Shown one piece after another: positions 10,620 through 20,660 of a stretch of DNA of 64,000 bases; the stretch's first letter is position 1; every line of letters begins with the position of its first letter. The notes below the pieces were generated by a model that was not told the DNA's origin, made no database searches, and saw nothing but the letters and a program-made list of their open reading frames with translations. Origin of the DNA: Prionace glauca (taxonomy: Eukaryota > Chordata > Chondrichthyes > Carcharhiniformes > Carcharhinidae); contig CM075760.1 in assembly GCA_037974335.1 (NCBI GenBank), positions 43,156,103-43,220,102 on the forward strand, in the 5' to 3' direction. The position numbers and the translations under genes were made by a program.

Positions 10620-11690
10620 TCATTTTCCCGTAATGGTAAATGAAATATCCAATTGTTTAATTGTTTTTTTTTGTTTTACTTCCATTATGTATCTTTGGTT
10701 TGAGTCAGATATTTTAGGGTCTGGGGCCCAAATCTTGTTGAACCAATGCACCCAGGGCAGATACACCCTGGGTTAGATACAGAGTAAAGCACATTCATAC
10801 AGGATTCTGCAAAGTAACTTCACTGACTTTCCTCCCGCTGAGGAAAAATCCGACAATTTCAACATTTCTGACAAACAAGCACAACATGTTTATTTCTGAG
10901 TTCCTGCTTCTCTCATTGTCCATGCCTTTATCCATTGATGTCAGCTTTCTGCTGCTACACCACACCTAATGGGAACTGAAGTGAAGGTCACACAGAAATA
11001 TGGAGCAACAATCCCCCCATCAGAGAGAGGGAGAGTGAAATTGTTAACCTACCAGATTCCTACTCACCCAACAAAGAGGGGGGAGGATCATTAGCTAATC
11101 CATGCTCCACAACTTCCTCAATGGAAAGAGGAGGAATGCCATTATTTAATCCACTGCACCTCCACCTCCTCAGTGGTTAGAACCATCAGATACATTGCAT
11201 CACCGGGTAGAGAGGGGGAAACTCTGAGCTCCCTGTCCTCCCTCTCCCCAAGTAGTGTGTTTGGAAGGGACCAGCCCTCGACTATAAGGACAAGTTGCCA
11301 ACAGTGCAAATTAGCTTCCGGTTTACTCGGTGCTGATATTTAAATATCATTACCTTCATCATTGTAATACACATAACCTTACGCAACACAATTTAAACAT
11401 GTTTCAACATTTTTTTTTCATGTGCTGGCATTGGTTTCCCATAATACAAATTAAACAAGTCATAGAATCCTCCCCGGTTTTCACTGTTCTGTCAATAAGT
11501 TTTCTGAGATGCATCAATGAATTATTTTATTCTTTCTCCTGATATCACGGTGCCACTCACACAAAATAAATTGAAACAGCAACACATTGAAAATGTGCTC
11601 CATTATTCGTATTGACTGGGTCATGTCTCGTTATTGATTGCCGGTGAAACTTGAAGCAAGAGTTAAAAATACACACACTGACAATATTGC
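10620..11690 (+). other. Non-coding DNA 3-prime of CH4
   Basis: No membrane exon could be confirmed here. A short hydrophobic reading at about 11460-11545 (SPVFTVLSISFL) was considered and rejected because it lacks a convincing acceptor and the conserved polar TM pattern. No repeat family recognised. Confidence 0.4.
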
Positions 11691-11699
11691 CAAAACTGT

Positions 11700-13450
11700 C
11701 ACAATTATAAATACACACATAGGCGTACACAGTCAAACACACACTCACACACACACACACATCGACACAAATGCATAAATACATACACAAATACACGTAC
11801 TCACAAATATGCACACAAATACAGAAGGACACATTCAAATACGTACACACGAAACCATGCACAAATACAGAAATACGGAAAGGTGCATTCAAATACATGC
11901 ACGGAAACATACAAATGCACAACTCATACACATGCACAAAAACACACAAATACATCCATACACAAAGATACAATTTAACACAACATAGATGTATGCAATA
12001 CTTGCACAAACGATCACACATGCAGAGAAATATGAATGCGCACACAAATGCACTCATAGACAACACATACTTAAACAAAAATACACACTTAAACAAATAG
12101 ACACAAATACACCCACCCAAAAAAATCACCCATACACAAATACATCCACACACAAATAAACATCGGCACGCACACACACACACATTCTCCCTCTCTCTCT
12201 CTCACACACACACACGCACGCACACACACACACACACATCGACACAAATGCATAAATACATGCACAAATACACGTACTCACAAATATGCACATAAATACA
12301 GAAGGACACATTCAAATACGCACACACGAAACCATGCACAAATACAGAAATACGGAAAGGTGCATTCAAACACATGCACAGAAACATACAAATGCACAAC
12401 TCATACACATGCACAAAACCCCACAAATACATGCATACACAAAGATACAATTTAACACAACATAGATGCATGCAATACTTGCACAAACGAACACACATGC
12501 AGAGAAATATGAATTCGCACACAAATGCACTCATAGAGAACACATACTTAAACAAAAATACACACTTAGACAAATAAACACAAATACACTCACACAAAAA
12601 GAATCACCCATGCACAAATACATCCACACACAAATAAACATCGGCACGCACACACACACAGATTCTCCCTCTCTCTCACACACACACACACGAATATATC
12701 GACTCATGCTTGTACAAACAGGCATTAACACAGCAACATACGCACACAATCAAGTATATACAAACGCACGCACATGTATACACATAAATCACACAAGTAC
12801 ATACATTTATGTGAGTCTGTACACAGACCCAAACACAAACACATACATGCATAGGCACAACACAGACAGATACGCATGCATTCAGATCCACATAAATACG
12901 CAAACACTAACATATGCTCAAATAGCACACATTCACGCTGACAGGAATATGGATATAGAGACACACAATGTTATACACGTTAACAAACATATATGGAAAT
13001 GAAAATAAACAAATAAGCAGACTTTATGTAGATGAACTGACAGCAAAACATTTGCATGCAAACATGTAGACACAAACATTCTCATGCTCCTACAGCACAT
13101 AACACCATAGCACACATTACGAAATATCAAAGCAAAACTTCAAGACATCGTTATGAAGAACTATCAACACGTAAATACATATATGTTAACAGATACACAC
13201 GCAGACACATGGGGAAACAGACGCACACAGAAAGGGAAACAAACATTGCTAGAAGGACAGAAATTAACACAGAGCAATAGGCATAAACACATGTGCACCC
13301 GTTAAGAGTGACATTAATAAATATACATAGACTTAACACAATAATAGAGCCATACATGCAAGATGACAGAAGAATAAAATATACACACAAATGCAGACAC
13401 ACAACCACATAAATCAACACAGGCATATGAACGCGTATATTAACGCTCTT
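11700..13450 (+). repeat. CA-rich region with a 477-bp tandem duplication
   Basis: The sequence atcgacacaaatgcataaat starts at 11761 and again at 12238, and similarity continues to about 12680, so a unit of about 477 bases is present twice with few differences. CA-rich degenerate sequence continues to about 13450. Reading frames of up to 208 codons rich in Cys/Val or His/Thr are low-complexity artefacts. Confidence 0.85.
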
Positions 13451-13569
13451 GTACATATATTAACTCAGAGCCAAAGATTTATGCAGACCACGAGATGATC
13501 GTGCACATGCACAGAAATGCAAAATCTTAAATACGAATGGTAGGTAAATGATGAAAGTAAAATCTCTGC

Positions 13570-13812
13570 ACTCAACCTCTCTCAGTTATTGCAGTCTGAG
13601 CCTAGTATCAGTATTCTTTGTTGTAAACCTCTCTCAGTTATTACAATCTGGGCCTTGTATCAGTAACCACTGCTCTAAACCTCTCTCAGTTATTACAATG
13701 TTCGCCGTGAGTCAGTAACCTCTACCCTAAAACTCTCTCAGGTCTTATAATCTGGGTCTTGTATCAGTAAACTGTGCCCGAAACTTCTCTCAGTTATTAC
13801 AATCTGGACCTT
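13570..13812 (+). repeat. About 60-bp tandem repeat, five units
   Basis: Units follow the pattern aacctctctcagttattaca, then atctgggccttgtatcagta and a variable linker. Five diverged copies. Confidence 0.75.
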
Positions 13813-14040
13813 AAGTAGAGGACACAGAGATTTAATATAACTGAAAACAGAATTGAAGGTGGTGATAAGGAGTATGATCTGGAATGCACAACCTGACAGG
13901 TGCTAGAAGCAGGTTTAATAATAAGTTTAAAAGGAAATTGGATGAATATTGACAGAGTTATTGTGAATTGGATTAATGAAATAGTTCATTCATTTTGGTG
14001 GCATTTTGAATGTTTCCCCCGTAAGGTTTTAATATTTGAT

Positions 14041-14110
14041 CTTTTCAGTCACAATGTGTCTGAAACAGAAGATTAAACCCTTGGGTTTGATGAACTGTCA
14101 GATCTGTTTC
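14041..14110 (+). other. Exon-like segment with paralogue at 42.3 kb
   Basis: Preceded by a polypyrimidine tract ending gatcttttcag. If spliced in phase 1 it reads TMCLKQKIKPLG and on to a TGA 25 codons in. A diverged copy at 42299-42371 has the same acceptor, the same frame and a TGA at a matching place (TRCLKEEERNSLEV). The shared acceptor and stop suggest a real terminal exon, perhaps the cytoplasmic end of a receptor or Ig membrane form, but I do not recognise it and no partner exon is identified. Confidence 0.3.
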
Positions 14111-14526
14111 CTATGTGTCTGAGTAACTTGAGAACTGCAGACAACCATGAGAAGGAACTGATTATTTTCAGTTCCTCTAACAGATACACCTCAGATATCA
14201 GAAATCTCAGGAGATCCTCATGCCCTCATTATTCTCGCCACGAATAAAAAGCTCTCAGTCAGGCTGAGTCAGTCACATGTGTCTCTGTTATAATGTTTCC
14301 ACTTCTATTTTATCACTCACTTCCCAGTGACACTCACCATAACACAGACAGTTTAAAATATCATTGCTCCCTTACATCTTGTCCTCCTATTGTAATTGGA
14401 TGTTTATTGGGCCTCTTGTCTCCCTTAAGGTCAGATTACCTGCAGTTCAAATGACCTCATAGACACTGAAACCAACCTTTGTGATTATTATTATACCAGC
14501 CCCAGGAGCTGCAGTTGTAAAATACA

Positions 14527-14690
14527 GTAAGAAGTCTCACAACACCAGATTAAGTCCAAACAGTTTGTTTGATAGTAAAGCTTGTGGGATTACTATCAAA
14601 TAAACTGGTTGAACTTAAACCTGGCGTTGTGAGACTTCTTGCTGTGTTTACCCCAGTCCAACGCCGGCATCTCTATGTAATGACTACCAT
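14527..14690. mobile_element. Penelope-like terminal repeat in hairpin arrangement
   Basis: acagtaagaagtctcacaac and its near reverse complement gttgtgagacttcttgctgt face each other about 60 bases apart, followed by ccagtccaacgccggcatct. This is two terminal repeats head to head, as in the longer element at 17244-17994. Confidence 0.6.
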
Positions 14691-15089
14691 CGACGTTGTA
14701 AAATACAGCAGAATTGGAATAACTGACAGGTTATTGTTTGATACTGACAGTGGCAGAGTAACACACACTGGAATTTAAATACATTATATCAATAGATCAT
14801 GACTCAGTCACACTATCAAATGAAACCTAAATTTTGGTTATGGTGCACTGGATACTGACTGTATTATCATTACATTGGATCTAATGCTGTGTTCACTAAC
14901 ATACTGCAATGTGACTCTTATTATGTGAACAAACACTGTTTATGTTACACTCAGAGTCAGTCAGTGTTTTACTGTGTTTTCTCTGTGCTCCATCTCCACT
15001 CTGATTGGACTGGAGCCTGTGTGTGGGTCATTGTTACACTGAGACTCTGTTATTATTGGACAAGCAGCAAGTCATTGTCACAATACTGG

Positions 15090-15510
15090 TCTGATTGACA
15101 GCGGCGCGGACCATTGGGAACAGGGGGCGGTGCTGGAGGACTGATCTGGAGCGCTCGGTCCTCCAACCAATCGGAACGAAAGATGGGCGGGCCCAGCTTT
15201 GACTGGAGCATGCGCAGTGTGAGTAATGGCGATGGAAAACGGTTTTTGTTTTGGGCTCGGAAATCTGTTCGAGGTGATTGGCGGTACGGAGAGAGCAATG
15301 GATCGCCCAGACGGGTGAAAACGCTGCGTAAGCATGTGGTGTAAGTAGCAAACCGCGGAAGAGGTCTTCCCGGACCCAGTTTGTACCGAGCAGGGCCGCA
15401 GCTCCTCAGGTTCGCTCCGAGTTACCGTTCGCCATCTTTATTGGGGGCAATATGCAGCGGTGCGCACACGAGGCCGCCATGTTTGTGTAGGGCAATGATG
15501 TCATTAAGTG
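15090..15510. promoter_or_regulatory. CpG-rich promoter-like block
   Basis: In AT-rich surroundings this block is GC- and CpG-rich. It carries GC boxes (gggggcggtg, gatgggcggg), several CCAAT or inverted CCAAT boxes (ccattggg, ccaatcgg, gattggc), an NRF-1-like gcatgcgcag, and two YY1-like elements (gccatctt at 15431-15438 and ggccgccatg at 15472-15481). There is no TATA box. These are features of a dispersed-start, possibly bidirectional promoter. No host gene is recognised on either side, and part of the block recurs at 19760-19850, so it may instead be the 5-prime region of a transposable element. Confidence 0.5.
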
Positions 15511-15639
15511 GGAGGAGCTTGTTCCCCTTTGTTCAGAATGGAGACAACTTGTCCATCAAACTGCATCAACCCTCTGAGTCCCAATGTCTCATTGATGAGG
15601 CAGAGCGGTGACAGAGAACGAAAAATAAAGGGAAATAAA

Positions 15640-15960
15640 AACAGAAAATACTGTAAAATCTAAGCAGATCTGACAGCATCTGTGGAGAGAGAATAGAACA
15701 CTCTCCCCACTCACATTGTCTGTACCTTTAAGACTTGATTAACTGCAAAAATTTGCATTCCAACCATTATTTTGTGAATTGAGTTTGTGTCTTTCTATGC
15801 CTTGTTTGTGGACAGAACTCCCACTCACCTGACGAACGAGCAGCACACAGAAAGCTAGTGGATTTTGCTACCAAGTAAACCCATTGCACTTTAATCTGGT
15901 GCATTGAGACTTCTTACTGTGTTTACCCCGGTCCAACACCACCATCTCCACTTCAGAGAA
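15640..15960. mobile_element. Interspersed repeat and Penelope-like terminus (minus)
   Basis: 15640-15705 (gatctgacagcatctgtgga) is a widespread shark repeat that also occurs, reversed, near 60690-60780. 15800-15960 is a minus-strand Penelope-like terminus: actcacctgacgaacgagca, ttgagacttcttactgtgtt, cggtccaacaccaccatctc. Confidence 0.55.
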
Positions 15961-16089
15961 AATAGAACCAACGTTTCGAGACTGGATGACCCAGAAAGCT
16001 TGTACATGTGTAAACAGAGCATGTAAACTTCGACACCTCCATGTACCTTTGTACACCTCTATCAATCCACTTTGCTCCAAGGAGAACAA

Positions 16090-16870
16090 CCCCAATTTAT
16101 CTGAAAAAGAGGATACTGCAAGAAGGTAAAAGTGAAGGTAAGAGTTTTATAAATGTTCTTAAATAATTTAATGGTGCTCAAAATGTCAGTCAGTGGGGTT
16201 AAGTGCTGCACTTGTGAGATGTGGGAGATCTGTGATGCTTCCAGCGTCCCGGATGACTAAATCTACAGGAAATGCACCCACTTGCAGCTCCTTACGGCCA
16301 GCATGGATAGGTTGGAGCAACAGTTGGATGCACTTAGCAGAATGAAGATGACGGAAAGTGTCATAGATAGGAGCTTTAGAAACTTGGCCACACCCAAGGT
16401 GCAGGCAGATAGATGGGTGACTGCTAGAAGGGGCAGGCAGTCAGCATAGGAATCCCCTGTGGTCATCTCCTTCTCTAACAAGTACACTGTTTTGGATACT
16501 GTTGGAGGGTTATAGCCTATTGGGGGATAAATACAGCAAACAGAGCACTGGCACCACGGCTGGCTTTGTTATTAAGCAGGGAGGTACAAAGAGCACTAGA
16601 GCAATAGTTATAAGGAGCTCTATAGTTAGGGGTGCAAATAGGTGCTTCTGTGGGCATGAAAGAGACTTCAGGATGTTGTGTTGCCTCCCTGGTGTCAGGG
16701 TCCAGGAAGTCTCTAAAAGGATAGTAAGCATTCTGAAGTGAGAGAGTGAACAACCAGTGGCCATGGTACATATTGGTACACAGGTAGGAAGAGTGACGAT
16801 GTCCTGCAACAGCAGTTAAGGGAGTTAGGTAGAAAGTTAAAAAGCAGGACCTCTTGGGTTGTAATCACAG
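16090..16870 (+). mobile_element. CR1-like LINE, ORF1 region
   Basis: Plus-strand reading shows CCTCEMWEICDASSVPDD (16207-16260), a Cys-rich motif seen at the start of shark CR1-like ORF1, then a segment resembling DRLEQQLDALSRM. Further on, a MVHIGTQVGR-like stretch (about 16760-16790) recalls the esterase-like motif of CR1 ORF1. Several frames are needed, so the copy is decayed. It is the 5-prime part of a LINE, whereas most other copies here are 3-prime fragments. Confidence 0.55.
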
Positions 16871-16889
16871 GATTGCTCCCTGTGCCACC

Positions 16890-17243
16890 TATCCACTGTC
16901 ATCTCTTAAAGTAACTCTCCCCAATCTATCAAGGCCAACTCACGTCTCATAACCTCATAGTTTTCTTAAGATTGAGCACCCTCATCTCCGAATCAACTAC
17001 CTCATTCTCCAGTTTGATTTTAAAAAATCTATCATGTTACAGTTGCTCATCCCGAAGGGGTCTGGTACAATTGGATTGGCAATGATTCCCTTCTCACTAC
17101 ACAGTACTGGCTTGCTGGCTTGCTCTCCAGTTGGTTCCTCCACATATTGGTCAATTAAACCATCCTGTATACATTCCAGGAATTCTCTTCTACGGCATTG
17201 TGGCTAATTTGATTTGCTCAATCTATGTGCAAATTAAAATCAT
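16890..17243 (-). mobile_element. Minus-strand LINE fragment, left part
   Basis: Text such as ccaatctatcaaggccaact and gagcaccctcatctccgaat resembles minus-strand LINE endonuclease-region sequence. It resumes at 18009 after the Penelope-like insertion, sharing the 14-bp duplication. Confidence 0.4.
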
Positions 17244-17994
17244 GATGTGGGTGTGCCGGCATTGGACTGGCGTAAACACAGTAAAAAGTCTGACAACACC
17301 AGGTTTTAGTCCAACTGATTTATTTGATAATATTCTCACAAGCAAGTAAGCTTTCGAGGGGACTGCCTCTTCGTCAGGTGAATGGAGAGTTCTGGCCTCA
17401 GACAGAGCATATAAAGCACAGACAGTTGCTGATTAGAATGCGAATCCTTACACCTAACCTGCTGTTCAAGTCTTAAAGTGGCTGATAATGTGAGTGGAAG
17501 GAGCACTGATCACAGTTTAAAGAGATGTGTATTGTCTCCAGACAGTACAGTAAGTGAGGTTTTGCAAACCCAGGCAAGTCACGAGGGTTACTGATAGTGC
17601 GACATGAACCCAAGATCCCTGTTGAGACCGTCCTCATGTGTGCGGAACTTGGCTATCAGTCTCTGTTCAGCGACTCTGCGCTGTCGTGTGTCATGAAGGC
17701 CGCCTTGGAGAATGCTTACCCGAAGGTCAGAGGCTGAATGCCCGTGACCGCTGAAGTGTTCGCCAACAGGAAGGGAACAGTCTTGCCTGGTGACTGTCGA
17801 GCGATGTTCATTCATCCGTTGTCGTAGCGTCTGCATGGTCAATCAGCAACTGTCTGTGCTTTATATGCTCTGTCTGAGGCCAGAACTCTCCATTCACCTG
17901 ACGAAGAGGCAGTCCCCTCGAAAGCTTGCTTGCTTGTGAGAATATTATCAAATAAATCGGTTGGACTAAAACCTGGTATTGTCAGACTTTTTAC
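17244..17994 (-). mobile_element. Compact Penelope-like element with 14-bp target-site duplication
   Basis: A 751-base element flanked by the perfect direct repeat caaattaaaatcat (17230-17243 and 17995-18008). Its two ends are inverted copies of each other over about 190 bases (gctttcgaggggactgcctc on the left, its reverse complement on the right). The interior minus-strand frame 17842-17588 reads LRQRMNEHRSTV, PVGEHFSGHGHS, DLRVSILQGG and EQRLIAKFRTHEDGLNRDLG, matching the C-terminal GIY-YIG endonuclease region of Penelope-like retroelements. The reverse-transcriptase domain is absent. Short copies of the ends elsewhere in the window are probably the same family. Confidence 0.75.
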
Positions 17995-18008
17995 CAAATT
18001 AAAATCAT

Positions 18009-18330
18009 CCATGATCACCAATACTCCCTTATCACATGCATCTCTGATTTTGTGTTTAATGCCATTCCCAACATCACCACTGCAGTTTGGAGGTCCATAT
18101 ATGACATCCGCTAATGTTTTTTGCCCTTCGGCGATGTGGGGGGGCAGTGTAGAATTCTTCAATGAGCCCCTTGATTTTAGTTTACTACAATGTGTAGACT
18201 AGATTGAGATGCCTTCGATGTAGTGAGAATTCACAATGTGCCAGTCTCACAACTTTGCTCCAAGTGGGCTGATACTCTTTGAGCCTGGGAGAGCACATTT
18301 CCACTGAAATGATCCACAAAAGCTGATGAA
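18009..18330 (-). mobile_element. Minus-strand LINE fragment, right part
   Basis: Continues the sequence interrupted at 17243: catccatgatcaccaatact, ccattcccaacatcaccact, ggaggtccatatatgacatc. This resembles the reverse strand of LINE endonuclease sequence common in sharks. Family assignment is tentative. Confidence 0.4.
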
Positions 18331-18419
18331 GGACATTTATTTAATCCTGGACAGTAAATAGTGTTTTTTCTACCACTCCAGATAGGTCTAAAATAAATAC
18401 ATTTGTCTCTATTCCATTG

Positions 18420-18660
18420 AGTCTACAGCACAGGGCCAGGCCAGTCGACTCAGTCAGTCTGTGTCAGTGTTTATGTTCCACATGAGCCTCCACCCACCCC
18501 TCTTCATCTCCCCCCACCAGCATATCCTTCTATTCCTTTCTCCCTCATGTATGTATCTAGCTTCCCCTTCAGTGTATTCATGCTGTTCACCTCAGTCACT
18601 CGCTGTAGTGATGAGTCTGTCATTCTCACCACTCGCTGGATAAAGAACTTTCTCCTGTTA
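18420..18660 (-). mobile_element. Minus-strand LINE 3-prime fragment
   Basis: gtctacagcacagggccagg followed by cttcagtgtattcatgctgt and ggataaagaactttctcctg is typical of a reverse-strand LINE 3-prime end of this host. A SINE follows immediately. Confidence 0.5.
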
Positions 18661-18958
18661 GAGCTTATTTATTAGTCACAAGTAGGCTTACGTTAACACT
18701 GCAGTGAAGTTGTTATGAAAACCCCCTTGTCCTCCCACTCTGGCTGCTGGTTGGGTACACTGAGGGTGAAATTAGCATGGCTAATGCACCTAACCAGCAC
18801 ATCTTTTTGGACTGTGGGAGGAAACTGGAGCACCTGGAGGAAACCCACGCAGACACGGGAAGAACATGCAAACTCCACACAACAGAGACCCAAGCCAGGA
18901 ATCGAACCCGGGTCCCTGTGCTATGAGGCAGCAGTGCTAACCCACTGTGCTGCCCTCG
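18661..18958 (-). mobile_element. tRNA-derived SINE (HE1-like), minus strand
   Basis: Nearly full copy: left tail ttattagtcacaagtaggct, ttaacactgcagtgaagttg; body ggaggaaactggagcacctg, gaggaaacccacgcagacac; right end the tRNA-like head caggaatcgaacccgggtcc with a B box on the minus strand, then ggcagcagtgctaacccact. Confidence 0.75.
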
Positions 18959-19023
18959 AAATCACATCTGGATTATTGAACCCCTTCGTAATTGTAAGGT
19001 CAGGGGGGTGGGAACTCCAGCAC

Positions 19024-19365
19024 ACGGACAAAGAACATAGAACATTATAGCGCAGTACAGGCACTTCGGCCCTCAATGGTTCCACTGGTTGGCGCAACAA
19101 TCTAATGACCCTCTAGCCTAAACTATTTCAATGTTATCCATATGCCTATCCACTGACCATTTGAACGCCCTTAAAGTTGGCGAGTCCACAACTGCTGCAG
19201 GCATGACCTTACTACCCTCTGAGTAAAGAACCTACCTCTGATATCCGTCCTGTAGTAACCAGCCATTTATTTAAAGCTATGACCCCTTGTGTTAGCCATC
19301 ACCATCCGAGGTAAAAGGCTCACACTATCCACCGTATCCAATCCATTGATCATCTTGTATGCCTC
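19024..19365 (-). mobile_element. Minus-strand LINE 3-prime end
   Basis: gaacatagaacattatagcg, cacttcggccctcaatggtt, then a diverged C-terminal reverse-transcriptase remnant whose minus-strand frame reads HEAYKMINGLDTVDSVSLLP and MVMANTRGHSFK (compare IETYKMIRGLDRVDSDSLFP at 22880-22940). Confidence 0.7.
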
Positions 19366-19366
19366 A

Positions 19367-19620
19367 TGGGACATGGGTGCCCTGCCCCCACCCATTGCCC
19401 CCCTGCCAGGAGCCCCACTCCCACCCATTGCTCCCTCCCCTTCTGGGAGCCCCACCCCCACCCATAGTTCCCCTCGCCTCCCAGAAGCCCTGCCCCCACC
19501 CACTGTTCCCCTTCCCCTTCCCCTCCCCCTCTGGGGCCCCGCCCCCACCCATTGTTCCCCTCCCCATCCCGGGACCCCCTCCCCCACCCATTATTCCCCT
19601 TCCCCTCCTCGAGCCAAGGT
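19367..19620 (+). repeat. C-rich minisatellite
   Basis: About six degenerate units of 35-45 bases built on cccccacccattgttcccct and a gggagccc or gggacccc linker. Open frames of up to 187 codons on both strands (Pro-rich or Gly/Trp-rich) are artefacts. It directly abuts the promoter-like block at 19640-19850. Confidence 0.8.
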
Positions 19621-19639
19621 TTCTGCTCATGCGGCTGGT

Positions 19640-19850
19640 GGCTCCGCCCAGAGTGAGAAGCCGCTCGGTGATCTCCCCCCTCCCCCCCAGCCCAGGACTG
19701 TACATGTCCAAAGGAAGAAGGGAATCTGCACATGTGCGGGGCTGTGCCCAACCTCTGTGACCAGCAAGCTTAGATGTGGACCAATAGGAGAGTTGGAGGA
19801 CTGGAAAATCTCTGGTCCTCCAGCGAATCGAACTGCAGTCTTTGGGTGAA
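19640..19850. promoter_or_regulatory. Second promoter-like block related to 15.1 kb
   Basis: Shares with 15100-15200 a ggaccaat or ccaatcgg box and a hairpin-like pair ttggaggactgg ... ggtcctccagcgaatcga (at 15.1 kb: ctggaggactga ... ggtcctccaaccaatcgg). It also has a GC box (ggctccgccc) and agaagccgctcggtga. It could be a duplicated promoter or a transposable-element 5-prime region. No transcript start is known. Confidence 0.35.
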
Positions 19851-20022
19851 CGAAGATTGATCCTCAGAAAACCTAGAACTTCCTCATCTCTCTCACATCT
19901 CTGAGTAAAGCACTCCCCCATTTCCATTTCTTATTAATTTCTAGCTCTGTAATATATTACTGCAGCTACATTATATATTTCCAGTCATAAACTCATTGCA
20001 GCACAGAAGAAGCTAATTGGGT

Positions 20023-20660
20023 AACCTTGAGGACAGTCTGAGGGGGACACTGGGTCTGTGGGACTGACAGTGAACACCTTGAGGAGAGTGTGAGGGGGAC
20101 ACTGGGACTGTGGGACTGACAGTGAGCACCATGAAGTGAGTCTGAGGGGGACACTGGGTCTGTGGGACTGACAGTGAGCACCTTGAGGAGAGTCTGAGGG
20201 GGACACTGGGACTGTGGGACTGACAGTGAGCACCTTGAGGTGGGTCTGAGGGGGACACTGGGACTGTGGGACTGACAGTGAGCACCTTGAGGTGAGTCTG
20301 ATGGAGACACTGGGACTGTGGGACTGACAGTGAGCACCTTGAGGTGGGTCTGAGGGGGACACTGGGACTGTGGGACTGACAGTGAGCACATTGAGGAGAG
20401 TGTGAGGGGGACACTGGGACTGTGGGACTGACAGTGAGCACCTTGAGGTGAGTCTGAGGGGGACACTGGGACTGTGGGACTGACAGTGAGCACCATGAGG
20501 TGAGTCTGAGGGTGGCACTGGGACTGTGGGACTGACAGTGAGCACCTTGAGGTGAGTCTGAGGGGGACACTGGGACTGTGGGACTGACAGTGAGCACCAT
20601 GAGGTGAGTCTGAGGGGGGCACTGAGACTGTGGGACTGATAGTGAGCACCTTGAGGAGAG
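20023..20660 (+). repeat. 52-bp G-rich minisatellite
   Basis: About 12 units of exactly or nearly 52 bases, e.g. caccttgaggtgagtctgag then ggggacactgggactgtggg actgacagtgag; unit starts at 20075 and 20127 give the period. Plus-strand G-runs are regular. Minus-strand frames of up to 250 codons (SPTVPVSPSDSPQGAHCQ repeats) exist because the array lacks stops; no evidence of a gene. Confidence 0.9.

Noticed and set aside
11460-11545. Hydrophobic reading SPVFTVLSISFL as an IgM membrane exon
   Set aside because: No good acceptor, no WTTAS-like start, no VK-type end; the similarity is only general hydrophobicity.
11557-13456. Cys/Val-rich and His/Thr-rich open frames up to 208 codons
   Set aside because: Translation of CA/TG-rich repeats; both strands are open at once.
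18661-18958. tRNA-like heads of SINEs as true tRNA genes
   Set aside because: They lack a foldable full cloverleaf and are joined to SINE bodies and tails.
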